A stretch of 64,000 nucleotides of DNA from Holacanthus passer (taxonomy: Eukaryota > Chordata > Actinopteri > Pomacanthidae), in NCBI GenBank assembly GCA_025331565.1, contig JAFREQ010000067.1, positions 620,001 through 684,000 on the forward strand, in the 5' to 3' direction. Positions 55,001-64,000 of this stretch are shown here, piece after piece. Made by a program: the position numbers and the translations under genes. The notes under the pieces were generated by a model. It searched no databases. It was not told the origin of the DNA and saw only the letters and a program-made list of their open reading frames with translations. Position 1 is the stretch's first letter. Each line of letters starts with the position of its first letter.

Positions 55001-58000
55001 GCAATTCCCTTCCCAAATGTAATGTGAGTTCGATATCACCCTGGTGGGAGAAAGGTGTAATGTATAGCAAACTTTTCTGGCTGTATTAATAAAAGATTTT
55101 TGACCAACTTGCCAGTCAAGCAGCTCTGAGAGAAGAACTGAGGTGAGCCAAGCAGAGCATTGATTTTCAGGATGTGCCCAGCGGAGGAGGTTTTATCTGT
55201 TGTGTTCGCCACAGATGCACATTAACCTCCAGCTCTCTTTGAAATACTCCTGAACCCCCGAGGACTCGAACCTCAGCGGTGACGATTAATTGGTCAACCT
55301 TTACGTCGTCCTGCCTCTGCCAGTCCGCCCGGCCGCCTCTCGATTCGTCTCCTTCTGTCTGTCTGCCGACTGATGCCTTCTCTTCTCCAGAGCTTTTCCC
55401 ACAAAAACCAAATCCTGCAGCTCGAGAATCAGGAGCCGGGGGTTCAGAGAGGAGAAGAGATGGGGGATGAACTTTGGCTTACTGTCGGGCGAGGCAACTC
55501 TCTCATTAAACCTCCAGGAGAATCATCAAGATCAATCATCACTGGCTGCAGGACGTCTTTGTTATCAGGCCAAAACTGCACATTTGCAAACAAATAAAGT
55601 TAATCTTTTCATTTGAAATCATACTTTATTCACCCAAATATAAGGTGATTCATTATAAGACAACTGTCTCTCTGACGACTCCTGTTTTTCGACTTTTTTA
55701 GAATAGCACTTGGAATGAAACATTTCCAGAGTCATCTGTCCTGAAAGTGGTGTTCGATGCTTTAAAGTGCAAACAGTCAGAGAAAATCCATCTGTGGTCT
55801 CAAATTTGCCATCTAAAAGCTTGAAAAGAGGGCATGTGGCATGACTAAGAGACGTAATGAATGATTTTTTATGACCAGAGCTGATATTCGGCTGAAAGCT
55901 TTGGAAGCCACCAAACAGGCAAACAGACATCTGTGCTGGTTTGGACGACGTCTGACCATCACACCATCGTCCCATTTTAACAAGTGTTTAACTTGAGCAC
56001 AAAATTAAGTTGTTTGTCAAAAGAAATATTTGCAATGAAGTGCGTCTTTCACTGCAAATATGGCAACACATTGAAAGGATTTTAAATGGAGCTTAAGTCA
56101 AAGTGGTTCTTATCACCAAAAGAACAGGAACATGTGATATTGTCTTATAGTTAATGTGTCTTATGTTTAATTTGTTTAAGTCAAGCAGCTGAGAAACAGT
56201 ACAAAAGAAACTGATACAAACACAAAAAGCCTTTTTGACTTGTCATAGTTTAAGGAGCTCAGGTGTCACTAATAACATGAACGATGGCTCTCTTTGCTTC
56301 AAGTCCTCCAGTAAAGACAATGTGACAGTGAACAGTGAAACCAAAGAAGCTACATGGAATTCAGCCATTCATCAATTTTATTATTTAAACCCGTGCTTTT
56401 GCTGGAGAGACGCTAAAATGTAAATGATCTGATTGAGCGATATGAAAGCTGGTTCTCTCTCTGGTCAAAGAGGAGTCTGCCCTGCACACCTGCACAGGTG
56501 CTTTCACTTTGACTGATTAGACCTCGACTTAGGTTGAGAGTGAAGCAGCAATTAACCAAAGGTAGAAGATGGATGATTCTTTTTAGCAAGAGAAACCTGG
56601 TTAATGAATAAGTATGGAAAGTTCAAAGTTCTTAAAAGAGTTTAGTCAAATCAAGTGAAAACACTGTGAGTGAATCACGGCTGTGACAGGGCTTAAATGT
56701 AATTTAGTATTTTTTTGAAGAAAGCGTGAAAACAATGATTAGCAGCTGAATTTACCATCCACTGCTGCCCACTGAAAAAAAGAAAGAATAATCCTTTCCA
56801 GGATGGAGCCGGAGCCCACGAGGGATGTTCATCGGTCACTGATGAGCGCTCTCCGCAGGACTGGAGCAACAGCCGCTGAATTATTGAACACAGACAGCGT
56901 CCCGAAGGTGAGACGCCACGTGGAAGTCTTCAGTCTCCAGCCCTGACAAAGAGAGAAGAAGGCTTGATGAAACATGGTGGGATGCTTACAAGCCATCCGT
57001 CACGGCGCCTCCCCGGTCACACAGAGGCGGGATTGGATTTCCGGCCAGGGGGATTTGTCGTGTTGGGCAGGGGGATTGAGCAATACTTCAGCGAGATGGT
57101 GTGATAAGAGTAGCCGTGATTGTTTCCAGAGTTTTCTAAATCTTCATGAATTAAATATTTTTTTCCAGAAAATCTAAAGCACACGTCTGTTTTCCTTACA
57201 TCTGTGCGTATGCAGACGAACGTTCACATGCAGCTTGTGTATATTTACGTCTACTTCTGTGTCAGCATCTGTGTTATTACGTGCATACATGCGAGTAAGT
57301 TATGAGCCCGCGAGTCTCACGTGTGACCCAGCGCACCAGCAGTAATACCATCAGAGCTCTCCCACCGAGCACCTGTTTTATTACATTACATACCGCTGAT
57401 CCTCAAGCTGCATATGAAACCTGATAACAAGCCACAGTCTTTGATTTACCTGCCAAAGAGACCAGCGTCGGGCTTGTCGGCGAGAGCTGGCTCCACTGAA
57501 ATCAATTGCTAAATCTGCAGTCTAATGGTGCTGGTGAGCTCGCAATATTACATCAGATAGCGCCTGCTTGTTGTGGAGGCTGAATTCTTATCGGACTTAT
57601 TGTGTTGATAAAACAAGAAGGGCGATTTGAATCTTGCATCACAGGTTGAAGATATTTATATGTTGCAGCCATATTGTTTCTTCAAAGAGGAGAGGATCAG
57701 CTTAAAGCCACTTTGCACTCCCAGTTAACCAAAACTCATGTTTCCTGCTGCAGGGAGACACTGATCACGGTGGTTTATAGCGAACTGGGTGCTCGTGCCA
57801 GGTTAACAGCTCAGAAAATGTCTCCGGTAATGGAAAGTGAAGACAGAAACAAAAGAGGGGGCAGCGCAAATGAGCTCCTGATTATACGTCTGAGACCCAG
57901 CTAGTAATCTCATTTAAGAAACAAAATGGTTCAGACACAGACAGTTGTATTTTTAAAATCTAATGTTCCAAATCCAAGGATTTTGATATTGCAGATTGTT

Positions 58001-58689
58001 TTTGCATTAAACTTTTTGCAATATTCAGTCTGCAGACGATGCCTTTTATTTCTATATATTTTAAACATATATTCTTCTACACTGCATGAAGATACCTATT
58101 GTTCGGCTCCAACAGATGCAGGTATCTCGCCACATCCTCCAGTGCACACACAGGAACACCTACTCACACATGCAAACACCTCTCCCTGTCTCCGCGTCCC
58201 CTGTGTGCCGTTGCATCAGCAGCGAGGCCTCTGACTGTTGTCATGGTGTGAAACATCCCTGTAACCCCAGCGGGTTTAACCAGCCCCCTCCGCCTGCGTG
58301 TACCATGCAAAGCACCCCGCTACCCAGCCAGCTGCTTTCCACAGGTGCTGTCAACAGATCAACGACACGGGAGGAGGAGGCAGAGAAACAAACACGGGCA
58401 GACCGCCTCTTAGCTGATGGAGCGCGGCTCACCGGGAGCTCGCAGAGCCCTGTGATGGTGCATATTTTCAGCAGGGCTCCTGAACCCCCTACCTGCCCAC
58501 TATTACAGGCTTTGCAGTCAAATTGTCTTGCAGCCACACCTGCATCATCATGGTAACCAATGGGAGAACTGGCTGCACAAAAACACCGGCTAAATAGCCA
58601 AATAACCACCAGGATGAAAGAGAGACAGACAGGAAATAAAAGATTTGTGTTTGTAGGTCAAATCTGTGATTTTGTTTCTTTGTGCAACA
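52001..58689. other. Gene-desert segment, non-coding
   Basis: No gene is supported. Candidate regulatory blocks: 52,510-52,800 (octamer ATGCAAAT at 52,731-52,738 and an ATTGT SOX-like core about 20 bp further on), 54,660-54,850, 56,795-56,960 and 57,440-57,660. A (CA)n tract is at about 52,589-52,608. The 117- to 156-codon open frames at 54.5, 55.6 and 58.1 kb lack domain signatures and a matching exon series. Confidence 0.5.
52510..52800. promoter_or_regulatory. Candidate enhancer with octamer and SOX-like cores
   Basis: The block contains CTCTAATTGAAGTGG, CCATGCAAATAACCC (octamer at 52,731-52,738) and TTATTGTCC (SOX-like ATTGT at 52,758-52,762), split by a (CA)n tract. It looks unique and has no coding frame. 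This is inferred from motif content only. Confidence 0.28.
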
Positions 58690-58975
58690 ATGGTTCCAAA
58701 ACAGTTTGGACTCTGTGTAAACGTAAATAAAAACAGGATGCAGTCATTTACAGACAAACTGCGTTTACTGACAACAGATTTACAAAGTCTTCCTGTGCCA
58801 TGTAGTAATCTCCTTTATCCAATCATGTGTTGACAAAGTGTTGAACCTCTCTCCATCCTCGCTTGTGAGCGAATGAGTCTTTCCAGGATGAACCTTTCAA
58901 ACCCAATCATGATACTATCATCTGTTACCAATGAACCTGTTTACCTGTGGAACAGCTCAAAAACAATGTCCCGAT
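58690..58975 (+). mobile_element. Non-autonomous DNA transposon remnant (fish-wide family)
   Basis: The sequence starts CCAAAACAGTTTGGACTCTG, then TGTAAACGTAAATAAAAACA, and later reads TCCATCCTCGCTTGTGAGCG, AATGAGTCTTTCCAGGATG, CCCAATCATGATACTATCAT and CTGTTACCAATGAACCTGTT. I recognise this order from a widespread teleost element whose end reads CAATTCCAATGAAGTTGGGA followed by GTAAATAAAAACAGAATACA. The copy is internally deleted and mutated, lacks clear terminal inverted repeats and has no transposase. Confidence 0.68.
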
Positions 58976-59672
58976 CATTCAGAAATGATCTCTGACTGAT
59001 AGTTCTCTCAACATTATTCCTCATATACAATAAAACTGCAGCAAAAAGGGCCAAAGGATGTGTTTTGTGTCTGCAGAAAAGAAAGTGGAGGATCATACTT
59101 GCCCTCATTTAGGAAGGCACTGATCTACAGAAAGCCAAAGAATGGAGGCTAAAGACCGCCGTGCGTGCAAGAGAATGAAAGGGCGACGTAGGAAAAATAG
59201 ATGTAGATAGAGACAGACTCGGAGCAGGAATCAGCTAATGGTCAAAATGGGGCCGGCTGCTTCCTGAATTGTTAATAAACCCTCTCAGAGACCCTGATGA
59301 GTGTGATTGATTGGTCCTGGCTTGTAACAATGTGAGCCTCTTCAGTGCACTCAAACTCATTTACCTTTCACCGGCTCTGCCTTTCGGTTCCTCTTTGTCC
59401 GACTGCGGCTCTGTCTGCGCCGATCCTCAATAAACCTTTATGGATTGTCAGGATCAGGAGAATCACAATACGGTTTATGGCCAAGTGGGGTTTCACGTAC
59501 AAGGAATTTGCCCTCTTCTACTGGTGCATAACAATAATCATAGTCCAAGAAAATATCATCTTTACTTCTCTAATATTTGTCTTTGAATATTCAAGTGCAG
59601 ATGTGGATGCAACATTCATCCTGTCATTCCTGTCAGTCAGTCGGCTCATGTGAAAATGATCAGTCATGCTAC

Positions 59673-59706
<34 letters not shown>

Positions 59707-61797
59707 CGTGAAAGATAACCATCACTGTGAGTGTGTGTTCTCACATGTGCTAAATGGATATGCATGTCCACTGTGTGTACTTCGTTGCACGCGATTGTGC
59801 GAGATAGCTATCAGTTTGTGTTTGTGCTCCTGTTCGGTAGATCCCTATCTCTGGGTGTGTGTGTTTATCCCTGTGTTTTTGTGTGTCACGCCTGAGACAG
59901 GCAGGTAAACATCAACGCCCGGCCTTCTTCTCCCACATTCAGATACCGTCTCTCATCTTGTTGACTTCACCTAAGCCTCCAGATTGCATTTTGACAAGCG
60001 CCGATCATCTCGCTCCGTTTCTGGCACCCGACACCAGACATGATGCCGCCGCCGCCGCCGCCGCCAAGATCTTATTAAACAGAAGGGAGACAGAGAGGAG
60101 GAAGTGGTGCAGAATGAAAATGGGAAGCCGCAGACTTCCACAGTTGATTTTAATAAAAATGACTAAACGATGCCCTTTTTTTTTTTTTTTTTTTTTTGCA
60201 GGGAGGTCAGTTTTCTAAAGGGTCTCTCTGAAACACTTTAAGAGAGAGAAAGAGATGCATGTTTGTCAGTAAAGTGCAGGCTAATGTGTTGTCAAGGCTG
60301 GAGCGACACGCCTCAGACGGAGGAGATAAGATAGGAAGACCTGGCAGCGTCGTGAATGCAGTTGCCGGGGAGCTTTGCGAAATAATCAGCATGGCGGAGA
60401 TGGGAGAGGAAGAGCCAAACATGATTCAAACACAGGTGAGGAAATGAAAACGGTCAGTAAGAAAAGGAGGAGTGAATCCTTTTGTGATGCATTCTTGATT
60501 TATTCCGCACGAGCTGGACTCAGAAAAAGGCCCGTTTGACAGCCTCTTATCAAAAGACTTCTGGTTAATGCGTGTACTCGACCGGCCTCGCATCCCCTCC
60601 CACCTCTCCTCCTCACCTGTGTGCCACTCTCCTCTTTCATCCCCTGTCTCCTGCCTCTCAGGTGCACTAAAGCCGCGGCCAATCTCTCCCCTCGCCATCC
60701 ATCCACTTCACCCCCCATCTTCACTCTCTCCTCAGCTCCCATCACTCCTTCATCTCATCTTCTTTCCTCGGCTCCCTCCCCCCCTCGCCTCTTTCACTCT
60801 TACCTTGCTATCTCATTTCTTTCTCTTTCTCCCTCTTTGAAATGCCTGTTGCTGATCCATCAGGCTGCTACTGGAGTATGTTCCCACTCGTTTCTCACAC
60901 TGAGTAAAGTCTCAGTGGAGGCGGCGGCGGCGGCGGCGCTGGGAGGTAGCATCTACTCCAGTAGGGTACCAGCCAGTTATTAATTACTCCCCAATTCCTC
61001 ATCTGTTCTCCGTCTGCGGAGAGAAGTAATTACGTCTCTCCCCGTTTCTCCCCTCGTCGGCATCAGAAATGACGCGATAACCAGAAACCCAAATTACTCC
61101 TGCTGATGAGACAATCATTGAGCGAGAGAGAGCAAGCCGGAGATTTTTCAGCCCCACTGTGCTTCAGCCATCGGGGTAATGGCACCTCGATTCGCTTTGG
61201 GATGTCTCCCCGACGCATTTGCGGGGCGTTTCCAATTTCCACCTCGCAAAACACTAGAAGATGGGGAGGGAGAGATAGGCAGAATGAATTAAATGAGGAT
61301 TTTTTTCTTTCTATTTTTTTTTTCTTTTCGCTCCCAATGAGAGAGTGCAATCATGAGGCGGTTCCAGCTCCAATCAGCGTTTTGCAGCTGGAGAGGAGCG
61401 GTGATGGAAGAGGGACATTAGCACCGGATCCTCATCTGCCACCAAAGACAGAGGGAAAGAAAGGGTGGAAAAACAATTAAGGATGCTTTCCTTCTTTCTT
61501 TTCCTTCCCTCCTTTCTGTTTCTTGAAAATTGGTGGTAGCCAGGTGTCGACACAGGTGTGTGCAGACATAGTTCGGAGTGTAGTTCGGCCTGTGTTCACC
61601 AAACAAACAAACACACAAACAAGTACATTTCTGCATCATGAAAAATCCAGCCAACAAACCTGCTTCAAAAAAAAAAATTGAGTCTAGTAGCAGTCTAGTT
61701 TTAAGTTTGACCTAATTTGAAATGACATGAAATTTGTATGAGTTCAGCCACAATTTGCAGCCTGATCCTAAACCACACTGGCATCGCATGAAAAGCT
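58976..61797. other. Gene-desert segment with trinucleotide runs
   Basis: No gene is supported. A unique block at 59,230-59,330 looks regulatory. Repeats: (TG)n at 59,675-59,703, (CCG)n at 60,044-60,065, poly-T at 60,176-60,197, (GGC)n at about 60,919-60,938. An 11-bp inverted repeat (CTACTGGAGTA at 60,868-60,878 and TACTCCAGTAG at 60,954-60,964) brackets the (GGC)n run. Confidence 0.5.
60044..60065 (+). repeat. (CCG)n trinucleotide repeat
   Basis: About seven uninterrupted GCC/CCG units, directly visible, about 110 bp before a 22-base poly-T tract. Not in a supported coding frame. Confidence 0.92.
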
Positions 61798-62400
61798 CAG
61801 GTGTAATTGATAACATTACAAACAACTGCTCTCCATTTAGGTGAACTCGTTCCCCAGTCCTGGTTTTGTGCTCGCCGGCTTACTGGGTCATTGACGGAGC
61901 AGAGCCATTGTTAAAGAAATTAGTTTCCTCTGTGCTTCTCCTGCTATGACGAGTCAAAATCTCTGTCATGAAAACGGCTTGTTGATGTTCCTCCTCCGGC
62001 CTCGTGGCAAACTAACGTACCTGTGAGGCAGTTTGCAAAGTTTGCAAACACATTGTTATGCCAACGCAAAATACTTTCATACATTACTTTTCATGTGGTG
62101 TCATATAATCAGGGCGAAGCTTAGTGAGCAACAGGGCATGTAATGGGCCTTTTTCATGGCTGACATTTTGACATGTCACAGTAGGAAAAACACAGGTGTA
62201 AATAATGCAATTAATTAAACTGAATTCCATTTAGCTGCGTCGGTTTCGGGGTCCTGGTTTGGCGCACGCCTGCTCGCTAATCACACGGCTCACTGGGACC
62301 CCTGAATAGAACAAAGTCGTCATTAATGTCATTAATAATACCTGCGCTTTTCCTACTATGACAAGTCAAAATGCCTATAGGTCAGACAGCACGGCTTGTC
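61798..62400 (+). promoter_or_regulatory. Diverged tandem duplication of a regulatory-looking element
   Basis: Two blocks align by eye along their whole length. Copy 1 is 61,798-61,983 and copy 2 is 62,193-62,400. Shared anchors in order: CAGGTGTAA; CCATTTAG; GTCCTGGTTT; an ACTGGG spacer; CTTCTCCTGCTATGACGAGT in copy 1 and CTTTTCCTACTATGACAAGT in copy 2, both followed by CAAAAT; and ACGGCTTGT. Neither copy is coding. The retained order with diverged spacers suggests an old duplication kept by selection, as in shadow enhancers. The function and the date are inferences. Confidence 0.5.
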
Positions 62401-63918
62401 GAGCTCATACAATGCATTTCCAATATGAGCAGGCTGACATTCAGATGGTTATAATTTTGAATAGAAATGGACAACTCCTCTTCCAAATTTGACAAATGTA
62501 TGCACTCGAATACAAAATGACACTTGATTCAAGAAAGGTGTTTTCTATGGCAAAAAAACCCCAACTTTCAGGACTCAATAATGGATAAAAATACCTTTAT
62601 AAAACAGAGATTTTAGCAGCGTGCATGCAGTCAAACGTTCTCCTCTATAGGAGTCTTGTGTCAGGGCCAATCGAGACATCTCCGAATGTATCTCCCCCTC
62701 GTTTCCCTCCTCGGCTGTCAAACTGCTGTTTAAATGGAGCAGAAGAAGCAGCAGGCTAGTGCTGTGCTCTATATTGTATTTCAGTACCTGTCAAGTGCTT
62801 ATTGATTGGCTGCGCTGGATTAGGACGGCCGCGTTGCTGCAGAGATTGTGCGAGCGTGCAGTGTATATATGTGAGAGTTCATGTGTGCACGGCGGAGCCA
62901 CGCTGGAGGTCTCTGAACTGACAACGAGCGCTCTCGAATCGCACCACCTAATCCCCCGCTCTCTCACTTTATCTCTCTCCACGTCTTCTCCTCTCTCTCC
63001 CATCGCCCCTCGCTAACTTCTTTTAGCCTCGCCGTCTTCGGTCCAGAATGATTTGGATCCTAATAGTCTTTTTACAGCCGCCGGCTAATGTTGCCATGGG
63101 GGAATGTAACGGGGCCATAACGAGACAATCCCATCCCATATGCAGAGGATATGAGGGGGAATTTGTCTGCTTCAACAGTGACAGGAGCAATCTGTACAGC
63201 GGGGCAGCTCCAATGAAGAGCCCATTGGAAAAAAAACCTCAGTGTATTCAGGATTATGGTGTAGGAGCTCATTGAAAATCTAATGGACTAGTCACATCAA
63301 ATAGACTCGGTAGGAGCATGCTCAGATGAATACATGTATGCCACGCGCACACACACACACTCGCACGCCGAAAGAGAAGCCATTACCACCACGGGTTGGG
63401 CCATTACTCTCTGTCCACTATGTGTGTGAGTGTGTGTGAGGCCCAGCCGTAATGTTCCCACTCCCACAGGGGTCTCAGTACAGTACGGCCCTCCTAAATA
63501 ATTACCACAGGTCTCTTTATATATGAACAGGGCAGAGCAATAAAGAGACCTGTGATATTGCATTGTGCATACTCCGCTCATATGAAAACACGGACGTGAT
63601 TTCATGGACGTGCAATGAAAACGTTAAAATGAGTGTGAGCTGCTGCATTGTCGTACGCTCAGTCCACCCTTTGGCTTCAAGTCTGAGGCTCCATGTTCGG
63701 AGGTTTGTTTGCTGTTTCAAGCTTCAGGTTTTACGACTAGGGCTATCATTAGGAGATGTAAAGCAGGAAGTGAACATTTACATTTTTCAATCCCAATAAA
63801 AGACAACATCTCATGAACGTCTGTCTTTAAAATATTCTTTTTAATTCTTGAACATTTACTTACTTCTATGTGAACAGGTTTTACAAACATAAGAGAAAAT
63901 AAAATCTAAGGTTTGTGT
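62401..63918. other. Gene-desert segment at the right edge, non-coding
   Basis: No gene is supported. A unique block at 63,040-63,290 retains CpGs and looks conserved. There are short (CA)n and (TG)n runs at 63,345-63,360 and 63,420-63,440. By synteny klf7 is expected beyond the window on the plus strand; none of its zinc-finger or N-terminal coding sequence is present here. Confidence 0.5.
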
Positions 63919-63981
63919 TCACCACTTCCACTTCTTCAGATCAGAGTTGGCACCCGACAACAGGTCACAAGATATAATTTC
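63919..63981 (-). other. Possible terminal exon at the window edge
   Basis: On the minus strand a usable acceptor (TTCGCTTTCCAG) precedes 20 open codons (EIISCDLLSGANSDLKKWKW) and TGA, followed by AT-rich sequence with an ATTAAA variant poly(A) signal at 63,840-63,845. The peptide is short and I cannot assign it; chance is a real alternative. Confidence 0.15.
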
Positions 63982-64000
63982 CTGGAAAGCGAATGAGATA

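Noticed and set aside
58086..58556. 156-codon open frame on the plus strand
   Set aside because: No domain, crossed by a similar frame on the other strand; chance in a low-stop region.
21200..64000. Search for klf7 coding sequence (zinc fingers, N-terminal acidic domain)
   Set aside because: None of the expected C2H2 finger linkers or the N-terminal block was found; klf7 must lie outside if linked.

Overview
The window looks like nuclear DNA of a ray-finned (teleost, probably percomorph) fish. It carries intron-containing vertebrate genes with GT-AG splice sites, long (CA)n, (TCTA)n and (CAAA)n microsatellites, and several dispersed repeats that I recognise from memory as common in teleost genomes. 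Three protein-coding genes can be read exon by exon: ccnyl1 (minus strand, 10.2-13.1 kb), mettl21a (plus, 14.7-15.5 kb) and creb1 (minus, 17.6-20.0 kb). This is the same order and relative orientation as CCNYL1-METTL21A-CREB1 on human 2q33.3, so it is a conserved syntenic block. Layout: 1-10 kb is mostly non-coding. It holds one dispersed repeat (about 2.4-2.65 kb) and a broken chemoreceptor (odorant-receptor-like GPCR) pseudogene on the minus strand at 7.2-8.2 kb. At 10.2-21.2 kb lies the compact gene cluster. ccnyl1 and mettl21a are head to head. mettl21a and creb1 are tail to tail, with opposing poly(A) signals only about 35 bp apart. creb1 has a probable non-coding first exon and a CpG-rich promoter with three CGTCA half-sites near 21.0 kb. 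From 21.2 to 64 kb I find no convincing protein-coding gene. In mammals this interval, between CREB1 and KLF7, is a gene desert. Here it is a mosaic of AT-rich filler, microsatellites, decayed dispersed repeats and many blocks that look like conserved regulatory DNA: retained CpGs, homeodomain, POU and SOX-like cores, and no open frame. klf7, if synteny holds, would lie beyond the right edge on the plus strand. How the genes relate: ccnyl1 encodes a membrane-tethered cyclin that activates CDK14/16-type kinases and feeds into Wnt receptor phosphorylation. mettl21a encodes an Hsp70-type lysine methyltransferase. creb1 encodes the cAMP-responsive bZIP transcription factor. They are linked by old synteny, not by a shared pathway. 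The most interesting unexplained signals are: a diverged tandem duplication of a putative regulatory element at 61.8-62.4 kb; a well-formed candidate terminal coding exon at 25.52-25.68 kb (minus); an in-frame, stop-free 111-nt intron in mettl21a; a NAGNAG acceptor in ccnyl1; a dense GCTAGC/GTTAGC motif field in creb1 intron 1; and a 22-bp inverted repeat bounding about 340 bp at 30.7-31.06 kb. I saw no operon, CRISPR array, prokaryotic system or intact transposase. All family assignments are from reading and memory; no database search was run.
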